Below, in pieces: positions 34,941-43,657 of a stretch of DNA of 64,000 nt (position 1 is its first letter; every line of letters begins with the position of its first letter). Source of the DNA: Extensimonas perlucida (GTDB lineage: Bacteria; Pseudomonadota; Gammaproteobacteria; Burkholderiales; Burkholderiaceae_C); the NCBI RefSeq assembly GCF_007655255.1, contig NZ_VMYE01000010.1, forward strand, positions 1 through 64,000. Reading direction: 5' to 3'. A model generated the notes under the pieces. The model made no database searches. It was given only the letters and a program-made list of their open reading frames with translations, and was not told the origin of the DNA. A program made the position numbers and the translations under genes.

Positions 34941-36224
34941 TCATACCTTGTCGAGCGCCTGCGCGAGGTCGGCCTGCAGGTCGTCCACGTGCTCTATGCC
35001 GATCGACAGGCGCACCATGCCCTCGCTCACGCCGGCCTGCTCGAGCTCGCCGGGGCTGAGCTGGCGGTGCGTGGTCGAGGCCGGGTGCGTGGCCAGCGAT
35101 TTGGCGTCACCGATGTTCACGAGGCGCGTGAACAGCTGCAGCGCGTCGAGAAAGCGCGCGCCGGCCGCACGCGCGTCGCCGCCCTGGGCCTTGAGGCTGA
35201 ACGACAGGATGCCCGAGGCGCGCCCGCCCATGAGGCGCTGCACGATGGCGTGGTCAGGGTGCTCGGGCAGGCCCGCGTAGCGCACCCATTCGATCTTGGG
35301 ATGCGCTTGCAGGTAGCGCGCGAGCGCGAGCGCGTTGTCGCAGATGCGCTCCATGCGCAGCGCGAGCGTCTCTATGCCTTGCAGGATCAGGAAGGCGTTG
35401 AGCGGCGCCAGCGCCGCACCCATGTTGCGCAGCGGCACCACGCGCGCACGGCCAATGAAGGCGGCCGGGCCAAGGGCTTCGGTGTAGACCACGCCGTGGT
35501 AGCTCGGGTCGGGCTGGCTGAAGCGCGCGAAGCGCTCCCGGTGCTCGCCCCAGGGGAACTTGCCACTGTCCACGATCGCGCCGCCCAGGCTGTTGCCGTG
35601 GCCGCCGAGGTATTTGGTGAGCGAGTGCACGACGATGTCGGCGCCATGCTCTATGGGGCGCAGCAGGTAGGGGCTGGGCACGGTGTTGTCCACGATCAGC
35701 GGCACGCCGTGGGCGTGCGCCAACGCGGCCAGCGCGCCGATGTCGGGCACGTTGCCCAGCGGGTTGCCGATCGACTCGACGAAGATCGCCTTGGTGCGCG
35801 CGTCGATGTGGCGCGCAAAGCTGGCCGGATCGCGCGGGTCGGCAAAGCGCGTGGTGATGCCTTGCTGTGGAAAGGTATGCGCAAACAGGTTGTAGGTGCC
35901 GCCATAAATGGTGCTGGCCGAGACGATGTTGTCGCCCGCTTCGGCCAGCGTCTGGATCGCGTAGGTGATGGCCGCCATGCCCGAGGCCACGGCCAGCGCG
36001 CCTATGCCGCCTTCGAGCGCCGCAATACGCTTTTCGAGCACGTCGTTGGTCGGGTTCATCATGCGCGTGTAGATGTTGCCCGGCACCTTGAGGTCGAACA
36101 GATCCGCACCATGCTGCGCGCTGTCGAAGGCGTAGGCCACGGTCTGGTAGATGGGCACAGCGACGGACTTGGTCGTCGGGTCGGGGTTGTAGCCGGCGTG
36201 GACGGCGAGGGTTTCGAGTTTCAT
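34941..36224 (-). CDS. metY: O-acetylhomoserine aminocarboxypropyltransferase/cysteine synthase
   Basis: Cys/Met-metabolism PLP enzyme of 427 residues that makes homocysteine directly from O-acetylhomoserine and sulfide. The N terminus [10 protein letters not shown]-like ([16 protein letters not shown]), [13 protein letters not shown], the PLP lysine in [17 protein letters not shown] near 205 and SHLVN-type [22 protein letters not shown] are diagnostic. The 40-residue insertion after the lysine fits MetY rather than MetB/MetC. A second member of this superfamily lies at 44539, so the strain has two candidates for homocysteine formation in 10 kb. Confidence 0.92.
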   Translation of the reverse strand: MKLETLAVHAGYNPDPTTKSVAVPIYQTVAYAFDSAQHGADLFDLKVPGNIYTRMMNPTNDVLEKRIAALEGGIGALAVASGMAAITYAIQTLAEAGDNIVSASTIYGGTYNLFAHTFPQQGITTRFADPRDPASFARHIDARTKAIFVESIGNPLGNVPDIGALAALAHAHGVPLIVDNTVPSPYLLRPIEHGADIVVHSLTKYLGGHGNSLGGAIVDSGKFPWGEHRERFARFSQPDPSYHGVVYTEALGPAAFIGRARVVPLRNMGAALAPLNAFLILQGIETLALRMERICDNALALARYLQAHPKIEWVRYAGLPEHPDHAIVQRLMGGRASGILSFSLKAQGGDARAAGARFLDALQLFTRLVNIGDAKSLATHPASTTHRQLSPGELEQAGVSEGMVRLSIGIEHVDDLQADLAQALDKV

Positions 36225-36435
36225 GGTTGCGTGGGATCAAATGAGGGAAGAAAGCGCATTTTTACCGCCGTTTGCACGGTGCAGAAAGAACGTTTGCGCA
36301 TGAACTTATGGTGCCTGCGGCCATGTGCTGGGTGTGCCGGCTCGTTGCCGCCAGGGCTGCGGCACTTTGGGGCAGCGCGTGTGCGGGCGCAGCGGGCGCG
36401 GCTTGCAGGCCCGGGCCCGCCCACACCTTGCCGGC

Positions 36436-37533
36436 TCAGCCGCCCTTGGGTTTGTTCCAGGTGTAGATGGCGGTGATGGCGTAGTTCCACACCGCGCCCA
36501 CGGCCACGCCCGCAAAGGCCGAGAGCACCCACGAGGCCTGCTGGCTGAACAGCCAGGCCGCGATGCCCACGTTGGCGAGCGCGCCCACGCTGCACGCGAG
36601 CGTGAAGCTGATCCAGCCGCGCAGCAGTTGCCAGCCGCGCAGGCGCATGTCGCGGTAGGTGAGCAGGTTGTTGAGCACGAAATTGCTGGTCATCGCGACC
36701 AGCGTGGCAGCGGTCTGCGCCCACAAAAACGGCATCGCGAGCAGCTTGAAGCAGATCGACAGCACCAGCAGGTGCACCAGCAGTCCGAAGCCGCCCACCA
36801 GCGTGAACGCGATGAAGCGTATGGGCACCACGCGGCCAAAAAAACGGTCCAGCAGCATGATGAAGTATTCCCACGCGACCGTGGTGTCGAGCTTGCTCTC
36901 GCCCGAAAAGCGCTGGCGGAACTGGTAAGGCAGCTCCAGATAGCGCAGCGGCGTGGGCGAGCTCGCGAACAGGTCGAGCAGAATTTTGAAGCCCACGCCC
37001 GACATGCCCTGGCGGATGCAGCCCAGCGCCGCCGCGTGGCGGATCATGAAAAAGCCGCTCATAGGGTCTTTGAGCTCGGCCTTGAGCACGCTGCGGCTCA
37101 GGCGCGTGGCCAGCCGGCTCAGGAAGGCGCGCGACTGCTTCCAGGCGCCAATGCCACCGCCTTCGACATAGCGGCTGCCGACCACCACGTCGAGGTTCGC
37201 GTCTTTTTGCAGCGTCTCGAACATGGCGCGCAGCAGGCGTTCATCGTGTTGCAAATCGGCGTCCATCACCGCGACCACCGGGGCGGACGAAGCCAGCATG
37301 CCTTCGATGCAGGCCGAAGCCAGGCCGCGCCGTCCGATGCGCTGCAGGCAGCGCACGCGCGCGTCGGACTGCGCCAGCGCGCGCACCTTGTCGGCGGTGC
37401 CGTCGGGCGAGTCGTCATCGACGAAGATCATTTCCCAGTCCACGCCTTCGAGCGCCTGGGCAACGCGGTCGCGCAGTTCGACGACGTTGCTGGCTTCGTT
37501 GAAGGTGGGGACGACGATGGAAAGCTGTGGCAT
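36436..37533 (-). CDS. Family 2 glycosyltransferase fused to a GtrA-like membrane domain
   Basis: Polyprenyl-phosphate sugar synthase type protein of 365 residues. The N-terminal GT-A domain (1 to about 225) has VVPTFNEASNV, the metal/nucleotide motif VDDDSPDGT and DADLQHDE near 93. The DPM1-like SGFFMIRH and QFRQRFSGESKL follow. The C-terminal 130 residues form a four-helix GtrA-like domain (FTLVGGFGLLVHLL..., NNLLTYRD). Such proteins load a sugar onto undecaprenyl phosphate and flip or present it. It lies 26 bp downstream of a GT39-type transferase that would use such a donor. The start MPQLSIVVPTFNE is chosen. Confidence 0.9.
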   Translation of the reverse strand: MPQLSIVVPTFNEASNVVELRDRVAQALEGVDWEMIFVDDDSPDGTADKVRALAQSDARVRCLQRIGRRGLASACIEGMLASSAPVVAVMDADLQHDERLLRAMFETLQKDANLDVVVGSRYVEGGGIGAWKQSRAFLSRLATRLSRSVLKAELKDPMSGFFMIRHAAALGCIRQGMSGVGFKILLDLFASSPTPLRYLELPYQFRQRFSGESKLDTTVAWEYFIMLLDRFFGRVVPIRFIAFTLVGGFGLLVHLLVLSICFKLLAMPFLWAQTAATLVAMTSNFVLNNLLTYRDMRLRGWQLLRGWISFTLACSVGALANVGIAAWLFSQQASWVLSAFAGVAVGAVWNYAITAIYTWNKPKGG

Positions 37534-37559
37534 GGTGGGAGGCGCTCTCGCTCTGCGGC

Positions 37560-39092
37560 TCAGCGCGGGCCTTTGGGGTGGCCGCGGTAGCCGGTGCAGC
37601 GGTAAATTTCGATGCGGCGGGTGTCCTGCTGCAGCTGGGTGGATTCGACCACTGCAATGCGCTCGATATGCGTGAAATAGGGCCGCAGTTTGGCGATGTC
37701 TATGCCAGTTTGTGGCATGTCGGAGGTGACGAGCAGGCCCGTGGCGCCGCGCAAGTCGTCGGGGCGCGGGAAGTAGTCGTACTGCAGGGCGCGCTCGCCG
37801 TAAATGTCTTGCGCATAGGTGCGATCCTGCCCCGCGTTGTAAAACCACAGCAGCGAGCTCGACTTGTACGAGGGCGAAAACACGAAGGTCTTTTGTCCCT
37901 GCGCGTGCAGCTCGGCCTCGATCTGGTCGATGCGCGCGGCGGCTTCCTTCCAGCCGCTCCAGATGTTGAGATCACCCGGCAGCGGCAGATTTGGCACCTG
38001 CGCGGCCGCGCCCAGCGCGAGCAGCAGCGCCGCCGACGAGCCCAGCCCCCAGCGCAACTGGCGCAGCTTGGCCGGCTGTGTGGACAGTTGCGCAAGCAGC
38101 GCGCGCAGGCCCAGCACGACCAGCGCCCACCAGGCGGGCATGAGCCAGTTGACCTTGGAATTGGCGCGAAAGCTCACTGCCGTGAACAGCAGCAGCGGCA
38201 GCAGCGCGCTTAGCAGCAGCAGCCAGCCCTGCGCATCGAGCGTGCGCCGCAGCGCCGCACGCACGCCGCTACCGAGCCCGCGCAGCGCGACCCAGAACAG
38301 GTAGGGGGTGAGCACCACGAACTGGGTAAACACCAGCAGCAGGAAAAAGCGCGGCTTGAAGCGGTCCATCTCGCCCACGCGGCGGCTGCTTTGGAACGCG
38401 ATCGAAGCCCAGTCGTGCTGCATATTCCACAGAATCACGGGCGAGAACACAGCCAGGGCCAGCAGCAGCGCCAGATACGGGTGTGGCGTGGCCAGCCAGT
38501 GGCGCTGGCGTGGCACGGCCAGCAGGTACAGCACCGTGACGGGCACGAGCAGCGCGCCCGCGTATTTGCCCAGCCACGACAGCCCCAGGCACAGGCCGGC
38601 CAAGTACCACCAGCGCGCCTGGCCTGTGGCGCTCAGGCGCCAGAGGGCCCACAGCGTGGCGAGCCAGAAGAACATCAGCGGCCCGTCGGGCGAGGGGCCG
38701 AAGCCGTAGAACTCGTACAGCAGGCTCAGGTTGAGCGCGAGCAGCGACCAGAAGGTCAGCCGCCGGTCGCCCCAGAGGTCTTGCAGCAGCTTGGCCCACA
38801 GCAGATTCCAGCCCAGCGACCACACCACGGCGGCCAGCTTGACGCCAAACACCGTGGAGCCGACCACGGCCGTGCTCAGCCCGATCATGTAGCTGGCGAG
38901 CGGCGGATGGTCGAAGTACGAGAGATCGGGAAAGCGGCTCCAGGTCCAGTAGTAGGCCTCCTGCGGCAGCAGCGGCACGGTGGCCGCCATGAGCAGGCGC
39001 AACAGCGTGAAGCCGGCGATCAGCCAAAAAATGGCGCGGCCGTCGGGGGCCGCAAAAGTGCCGGTGTTGGGCAATGAAGAAGCGGTAGGCAT
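37560..39092 (-). CDS. GT39/ArnT-like polytopic glycosyltransferase
   Basis: Integral membrane GT-C enzyme of 510 residues with about 11 hydrophobic segments. The early acidic pair in LPQEAYYWTWSRFPDLSYFDHPPLASYMI, loop 1, is the metal/donor-binding site of the PMT/ArnT family. A soluble C-terminal region (400 to 510) follows the last helix. With the neighbouring GT2-GtrA protein as donor synthase it forms a two-gene unit for modifying a cell-surface glycan or lipid A. The acceptor is not shown by the sequence. Start ATG 39092 gives MPTASSLPNTG. Confidence 0.87.
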   Translation of the reverse strand: MPTASSLPNTGTFAAPDGRAIFWLIAGFTLLRLLMAATVPLLPQEAYYWTWSRFPDLSYFDHPPLASYMIGLSTAVVGSTVFGVKLAAVVWSLGWNLLWAKLLQDLWGDRRLTFWSLLALNLSLLYEFYGFGPSPDGPLMFFWLATLWALWRLSATGQARWWYLAGLCLGLSWLGKYAGALLVPVTVLYLLAVPRQRHWLATPHPYLALLLALAVFSPVILWNMQHDWASIAFQSSRRVGEMDRFKPRFFLLLVFTQFVVLTPYLFWVALRGLGSGVRAALRRTLDAQGWLLLLSALLPLLLFTAVSFRANSKVNWLMPAWWALVVLGLRALLAQLSTQPAKLRQLRWGLGSSAALLLALGAAAQVPNLPLPGDLNIWSGWKEAAARIDQIEAELHAQGQKTFVFSPSYKSSSLLWFYNAGQDRTYAQDIYGERALQYDYFPRPDDLRGATGLLVTSDMPQTGIDIAKLRPYFTHIERIAVVESTQLQQDTRRIEIYRCTGYRGHPKGPR

Positions 39093-39140
39093 GGCGAGCC
39101 CGCGATTATCGCCGGCGACGTTGGAGGCCGAAGCGGGGTG

Positions 39141-40556
39141 CTATCCCAATACCCGCCCCGGATTCAGCACATTCTGCGGATCGAGCGCGCGTTTGAGCGT
39201 GCGCATCAGCCCTAGCGCCACAGGCGACTGGTATTGCTGCAGTTGGCGCACCTTGAGCGCGCCCACGCCGTGCTCGGCTGAAAACGAGCCGCCGAACTGC
39301 GCCACCGCGTCATAGACGAGCGCGTTGACGCGCGCTTCGTGCGCCTGCAAAAAGGCTTGCGCGTCGCAGCCTTGCGGTGCCTGCACGTTGTAGTGCAGGT
39401 TGCCGTCGCCCAGGTGCCCGAAGGTGACCAGGCGCACACCGGGCAATTCCCGCGGGAGCAGTGCATCGGTGTGCGCGACGAAGTCTGCGATGCGCGATGT
39501 CGGCACGGCGATGTCGTGCTTGATGTTGAGCCCCTCCTTGGCCTGCGCGAGCGGGATGCTCTCGCGGATCTGCCACAGCTGCTGCGCCTGCGTTAAGTTT
39601 TCGGCAACCACGGCGTCGCTGATGCAGCCCTGCGCCAGCGCGGCCTCCATTAGCGCCTCGAAGCGCGCGCGAGCGTGGGCCGCAGATTCGCTGTCGGAGT
39701 TTTCAAGCAGCACACACCAGGGCGCGTCGGCGCGCTCGATGAAAGGCACGCGCAGCTGCGGCAGGTGCTGCTGCACCAGTTGCAGCGCAAAACGGCCCAT
39801 GGCCTCGAACGCCGTGAGCCCCGCGTCCAGGTGCTGGTGCGCGAGCGCGAGCAGCGTGACGGCGTGCGCGAGCGAAGGCACGGCGGCCCAGGCGGTGAGC
39901 TGGGCTGCGGGCCGCGGGTAGAGCTTGAGCGTGGCCGCAGTGATGATGCCCAGCGTGCCCTCGCTGCCGATGAACAGGTCGCGCAGGTCGTAGCCGGTGT
40001 TGTCCTTGCGCAGGCCGCGCAGGCCGCTCCAGACCTCGCCCTGCGCGGTCACCACTTCGAGGCCCAGGCACAGCTCGCGTGCGTTGCCGTAGCGCAGCAC
40101 CTGCGTGCCGCCCGCGTTCGTGGCCAGGTTGCCGCCTATGGTGCAGCTGCCTTCCGAGGCCAGCGAGAGCGGAAACAGCAGCCCGGCCTGTGCGGCCGCG
40201 GCCTGCACGGCGTGCAACAGGCAGCCGGCTTCAGCCGTGAGGGTGAGGTTGGCCGCATCGATGGCGCGCACGGCGTTCAGGCGCGCGAGGCTCAACACGA
40301 TTTCGCGCCCCGAGGCGTCGGGCGTGGCGCCCAGCGAGAGGCCGGTGTTGCCGCCCTGCGGCACGATGGGCGCGCCCGCAGCCGCGCAGGCGCGCACCAC
40401 GGCGGCCACTTCCTGCGCGTTGGCCGGGCGCACCACGGCCAGCGCCTTGCCGCGCGCGCGCCGGCGCCAGTCCTGCTCCCAGGCGCTCAGGTCGCCTTCG
40501 GTATGCACTTCGGCGGGGCCGACGATCTGGCGCAACGTGGGGAGCAATTCAGACAT
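39141..40556 (-). CDS. FAD-binding oxidoreductase, GlcD/D-2-hydroxyacid dehydrogenase type
   Basis: VAO-fold flavoprotein of 471 residues that oxidises a D-2-hydroxyacid such as D-lactate or D-2-hydroxyglutarate. The FAD domain shows PQGGNTGLSLGATPD, SLASEGSCTIGGNLATNAGG and LRKDNTGYDLRDLFIGSEGTLGI. The C-terminal substrate domain has TFGHLGDGNLHYNVQ, with the conserved metal-binding His, and ends FSAEHGVGALKV...LDPQNVLNPGRVL. No iron-sulfur subunit (GlcF type) is adjacent, which favours a stand-alone quinone- or cytochrome-linked enzyme. It is 24 bp downstream of DUF2069 on the same strand. Confidence 0.88.
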   Translation of the reverse strand: MSELLPTLRQIVGPAEVHTEGDLSAWEQDWRRRARGKALAVVRPANAQEVAAVVRACAAAGAPIVPQGGNTGLSLGATPDASGREIVLSLARLNAVRAIDAANLTLTAEAGCLLHAVQAAAAQAGLLFPLSLASEGSCTIGGNLATNAGGTQVLRYGNARELCLGLEVVTAQGEVWSGLRGLRKDNTGYDLRDLFIGSEGTLGIITAATLKLYPRPAAQLTAWAAVPSLAHAVTLLALAHQHLDAGLTAFEAMGRFALQLVQQHLPQLRVPFIERADAPWCVLLENSDSESAAHARARFEALMEAALAQGCISDAVVAENLTQAQQLWQIRESIPLAQAKEGLNIKHDIAVPTSRIADFVAHTDALLPRELPGVRLVTFGHLGDGNLHYNVQAPQGCDAQAFLQAHEARVNALVYDAVAQFGGSFSAEHGVGALKVRQLQQYQSPVALGLMRTLKRALDPQNVLNPGRVLG

Positions 40557-40580
40557 GGATCATCCTGCGGCAGCAAAAAA

Positions 40581-41045
40581 TCAAGAAATGGAGCCCGCAG
40601 CCGCGCGCCTGGCTTTGCGCAGACGCAGACGCACATGCAGCGCGCAGGCGGCAAAGAGCAGCAGGCACAGCGCCACCTCGCCGAGCGCGAGCCAGTTGCC
40701 CGGCGGGCGGTCGCTCCAGGCGCGCACCACGCCTTCGATGAAATAAAGCCACAGCCCCAGGCTCAGCCAGCGGTAGGTGTACATGCGGTGTTTCAGCAGC
40801 CCGGCGAGCGGCACGCACAGCGGCAGCGCCTTGAGCGCGAGCCACGAGCCGCCCGGGCGCAGCGGCGCGAGCAGCAGCTCCCAGGCCAGACACAGCACGA
40901 TCAGCGCGAGCAGGCTGCCCACGGCGAGCCAGCGCGTCGCGGCCACGGCGGGGTCGGGCGCGACGGGCGATGCGGCTGCAGGCGGGGCAGGCGGAATAGC
41001 GGAGGCCGTAGAAGATGGCGTAGAGGAGGGGGCGGGCGCAGTCAT
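40581..41045 (-). CDS. DUF2069 family membrane protein
   Basis: Predicted inner-membrane protein of 154 residues with four hydrophobic segments after a Pro/Ala/Ser-rich N-terminal tail of about 35 residues. RWLAVGSLLALIVLCLAWEL, LPLCVPLAGLLKHRMYTYRWLSLGLW and YFIEGVVRAWSD match the DUF2069 family. Its function is unknown. It diverges from yihY with only 21 bp between the starts, so the two must share promoter sequence or lie within read-through transcripts. The start giving MTAPAPSS at 41045 is assumed. Confidence 0.8.
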   Translation of the reverse strand: MTAPAPSSTPSSTASAIPPAPPAAASPVAPDPAVAATRWLAVGSLLALIVLCLAWELLLAPLRPGGSWLALKALPLCVPLAGLLKHRMYTYRWLSLGLWLYFIEGVVRAWSDRPPGNWLALGEVALCLLLFAACALHVRLRLRKARRAAAGSIS

Positions 41046-41066
41046 CGGGCTGGCATCATATCGGGC

Positions 41067-42326
41067 ATGAACTTGTCCTTCCAGGCGGTGCTGGCGCGCA
41101 TGCGTGCCATTTCGAGCGGGCTCGCGCATTTTCCGTGGCGCAACACGCTGCAGACGCTGCGCGAGCGCTTTCACGAAGACCACCTTGCGCTCACTGCGGG
41201 CAGTTTGACCTTTACCTCCGTGCTCGCGCTGGTGCCCTTCGTCACCGTGGCGCTCGCGGTGTTCACGGCCTTTCCGATGTTTGCCGAGCTGCAGAAAGTG
41301 CTGCAGCGCTGGCTCGTCGAGAGTCTGGTGCCCGAGAGCATCGCGCGCCAGGTGCTGGGCTATGTCACCCAGTTTTCTGCCAAGGCCAGCCGCCTGGGGG
41401 TGATGGGCTTCAGCGCGCTGCTGGTTACGGCGCTCGCGCTGATGTTGACCATAGACGGCACGCTCAACGCCATCTGGCGCGTGCGGCGCCTGCGCCCGCT
41501 CACGCAGCGCCTGCTCATCTACTGGGCCGGCCTCACGCTCGGGCCGCTGGCGCTCGGCGCGAGTCTGGCGCTTACCTCCTACGTGATGTCGGCCTCGGGC
41601 GGGCTGGCCAAGTCCTTGCCCGCGGGCTTGCGCTTGCTGTTCGATTCGATCCAGTTCTTCATGCTTGCGGCGGGCATGGCGGCGCTGTACCGCTATGTGC
41701 CCAACACGCCCGTGAAGTGGCGCGACGCCTGGGCCGGCGGCCTGTTCGTCGCGGTCAGTATGGAGCTGGCCAAAAAGCTGCTGGCGCTTTATCTGAGCAA
41801 GGTGCCCACGTATTCGCTGATCTACGGCGCGTTTGCCACGCTGCCGATTTTTTTGCTTTGGATCTACGTGGCCTGGCTCATCGTGCTGTTTGGCGCCGTG
41901 GTCGCGGCGTACCTGCCCGTGGTGCTCATGGGCGTGGCGCGGCACGGCGGCGGCCCGGGCTGGCCGTTTCAGCTCGCGGTGGAGGTGCTGCAGGCTCTGC
42001 ATGCAGTGCGCTGGCAGCCCGCCAAGGGCCTGCGCCTGAGCGAGCTCGCTCGCCGCCTGCGCGTGGACGCGCTGCAACTGGAGCCTGTGCTCGAAACCTT
42101 GCAGGCGCTCGACTGGGTCGGCCAGGTCAGCGACCCCACCCCTGACGGCGGCGGCGCCCCCAGCCTCGTGGAACTGCGCTACGTGTTGCTCGCCGACGCG
42201 CAGAGCACCCCGCTCGCACCTCTGCTGCAGCGCCTGCTGCTGGAGCGCACGGCCAGCGTGGACCCCCTTTGGCAGCGCGCGCGGCTGGACGGGTTGATGC
42301 TGGGGGATGTGCTTTTGAAAGAATAG
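41067..42326 (+). CDS. yihY: YihY/BrkB family inner-membrane protein
   Basis: Polytopic membrane protein of 419 residues of the UPF0761/YihY group. Six hydrophobic segments occupy residues 45 to 290, with the motifs HLALTAGSLTFTSVLALVP near the N terminus, YVPNTPVKWRDAWAGG and FLLWIYVAWLIVLFGA. The last 130 residues form a soluble winged-helix-like domain (LSELARRLRVDALQLEPVL). Despite older naming as ribonuclease BN, members are not RNases. The stop TAG at 42324 is inside the left copy of the 10-bp duplication that flanks the foreign island. Confidence 0.9.
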   Translation: MNLSFQAVLARMRAISSGLAHFPWRNTLQTLRERFHEDHLALTAGSLTFTSVLALVPFVTVALAVFTAFPMFAELQKVLQRWLVESLVPESIARQVLGYVTQFSAKASRLGVMGFSALLVTALALMLTIDGTLNAIWRVRRLRPLTQRLLIYWAGLTLGPLALGASLALTSYVMSASGGLAKSLPAGLRLLFDSIQFFMLAAGMAALYRYVPNTPVKWRDAWAGGLFVAVSMELAKKLLALYLSKVPTYSLIYGAFATLPIFLLWIYVAWLIVLFGAVVAAYLPVVLMGVARHGGGPGWPFQLAVEVLQALHAVRWQPAKGLRLSELARRLRVDALQLEPVLETLQALDWVGQVSDPTPDGGGAPSLVELRYVLLADAQSTPLAPLLQRLLLERTASVDPLWQRARLDGLMLGDVLLKE

Positions 42327-42394
42327 CTGAAGATGATTGCTGGGTAGGCGTTGGAGTGGGTTTTATGGGTTTATGGAGATGCCTTTGGCGCGGA

Positions 42395-42418
42395 AATAAT
42401 TGGAATCTGACCCCAATT
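42395..42418 (+). repeat. Direct repeat, left copy (AATTGGAATCTGACCCCAAT core)
   Basis: A 24-bp sequence beginning AATAATTGG and ending CCCCAATT. AATTGG and CCAATT can pair, so it is itself a short palindrome. It lies at the left end of the island, with GGCGCGGAA just before it, as in the copy at 47691. Confidence 0.75.
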
Positions 42419-42426
42419 TCTGCTGC

Positions 42427-42489
42427 CTATCGAAAGTGTGCCAGCAGGTTGAAGGCATTGCCGTTCAACCCTTCTAGCTGCGATTTCAC
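42427..42489 (-). pseudogene. Fragment of a small gene, GNAF-type
   Basis: Minus-strand GTG start with AAGG just upstream encodes VKSQLEGLNGNAFNLLAHFR and then TAG. The pattern L-x-G-x-x-GNAF-x-L resembles the start of short accessory proteins that normally continue for another 20 to 40 residues. Here the frame stops eight bases before the direct repeat. I infer a remnant cut at the repeat boundary; a functional 20-residue peptide is less likely. Confidence 0.35.
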
Positions 42490-42615
42490 CTTGTCAGGCA
42501 ATCACGCCCTCACATTGTTTGCAGATCGAAGCGGAGAGGATCGATCCGGTCACGCACCAAGTAGGCTAGATTCGCCAAGGAATCGAAAACCTGCGAAGGC
42601 CCGATGGGTACCATG

Positions 42616-43371
42616 TCAGTAGGGCAAAGGACGTCCAATGTTGATTGGCCGCTCCTTACTGTCATGGTATTTGGGATCATTGGGGCCGTTGGTATACCCC
42701 ACAGGGATTCCAGCCAGATCGGTGTAGACGCGATATGTACCCCGCCCAACACCAGTTGCTATCGGCTCGCCCTTGGGCCTCCAGCGCGTATCTTCCCGCC
42801 CATGTGGGCCGTCTGCCGAGTCAATGACTGTCACAAGCCACTGAGTGGTGTTCTCGATCAGCGGTGGTGTGGGCTGCTTACGTTTGGATATGGCATCAAT
42901 GATGGTGATGTGCCCATATGCGTCGTACCCCTCTCGGGTGCGGCAGACACCATCAGCGCACCAGAACATGAACAAGTCACCGGGCTTGGCCGCATCAAGG
43001 GTTGGAACCTTCTGGAGGCCATAGTCCTTTTGAACTGCCTCCCAATAGCTGTCCAACCGCAGGTGCTTTTTCCAGTAGGTTTTGGACTCTATTTCTTTGA
43101 CCGTTGGGTTCTTCGCCTTTTCAAGCATGGCGCTGACAAAGCCGGTACACATGGTGTTGACCGTGTTTTCACTGGTGAATAGATCACCTTTCCAGCGCAC
43201 ACCTTCCGGGCCGCGAATAACGTACTTGTTGTTCTCAGGCTTGACCGTCGCAACCAACTCGCGTGCCAGTTCAAGGTGCTTGGGCACAGGTGCTGACGAT
43301 TGAACTTCATCATCTGCAAGTACCTGCGCCGTGGCCATGACCATCAGCATTGCAGCCATGCTGCGTTTCAT
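42616..43371 (-). CDS. Secreted papain-fold (NlpC/P60-like) protein
   Basis: Protein of 251 residues with a Sec signal peptide (MKRSMAAMLMVMATAQVLA, cut before DDEVQSS). The mature part carries NTMCTGFVSAMLEKA near 70 and AKPGDLFMFWC followed by DAYGHITIIDAI near 150. This is the Cys-helix, GDL and His-strand order of NlpC/P60 and CHAP cell-wall peptidases or amidases. The family-level match is weak, so it could be a diverged amidase or an inactive relative. Conserved extra cysteines (FMFWCADGVCRT) suggest a periplasmic disulfide. It follows the DUF4431-like gene by 17 bp. Base composition is distinctly lower in GC than its neighbours. Confidence 0.6.
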   Translation of the reverse strand: MKRSMAAMLMVMATAQVLADDEVQSSAPVPKHLELARELVATVKPENNKYVIRGPEGVRWKGDLFTSENTVNTMCTGFVSAMLEKAKNPTVKEIESKTYWKKHLRLDSYWEAVQKDYGLQKVPTLDAAKPGDLFMFWCADGVCRTREGYDAYGHITIIDAISKRKQPTPPLIENTTQWLVTVIDSADGPHGREDTRWRPKGEPIATGVGRGTYRVYTDLAGIPVGYTNGPNDPKYHDSKERPINIGRPLPY

Positions 43372-43388
43372 TGTTGTGCTCCCCAGCA

Positions 43389-43655
43389 TCATTTGACCGA
43401 CAGCGTAACCGAACGCAGGACGTAACCACCGCGAGGGCAATCCAACTGCCCACCGACTGCGACCATTTTGCCTGCGTAAGGCTTGAGCTTGCTGGGTTCA
43501 TCCCACAGTTCGATTTCATCCTTTTGCTGCTGGCCGCAATCTGCATCACCAGACAGTGCGACAGGTGATGCCAGCTTGAGGGTGTATTGATCACCCTGCT
43601 CACGCGGGGCAACGACAACACCCACATAGCTGCAATAATTGAAATCTGACCCCAA
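43389..43655 (-). CDS. 5'-truncated DUF4431-like protein
   Basis: The frame of 88 residues starts immediately after a TAA, within the right direct repeat, so its first codons (TTG GGG TCA GAT TTC AAT) are repeat sequence. From YVGVVVAPREQGDQYTLKL onward it reads like a small beta-rich domain ending AGKMVAVGGQLDC...LRSVTLSVK, similar to DUF4431. Family members usually have a signal peptide and about 30 more N-terminal residues, which are missing. Translation might begin at the TTG or the internal GTG at 43625, or the gene may be dead. It precedes the papain-fold gene and could be its partner. Confidence 0.5.
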   Translation of the reverse strand: MGSDFNYCSYVGVVVAPREQGDQYTLKLASPVALSGDADCGQQQKDEIELWDEPSKLKPYAGKMVAVGGQLDCPRGGYVLRSVTLSVK

Positions 43656-43657
43656 TT
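43634..43657 (+). repeat. Direct repeat, right copy
   Basis: Same orientation as the copy at 42395 and identical over 24 bp except one G to A change (AATAATTGAAATCTGACCCC...). It overlaps the beginning of the truncated DUF4431-like frame and marks the right end of the island. Confidence 0.75.

Noticed and set aside
42510-42752. 80-codon minus-strand frame overlapping the end of the papain-fold gene
   Set aside because: Out of frame with and overlapping a better gene; no ribosome site. Its tail (VFDSLANLAYLVRDRIDPLRF) reads somewhat protein-like, so a fragment cannot be excluded, but support is too weak to list.
42604-43182. 192-codon plus-strand frame across the foreign island
   Set aside because: Opposite the signal-peptide-bearing minus-strand gene and without motif support.
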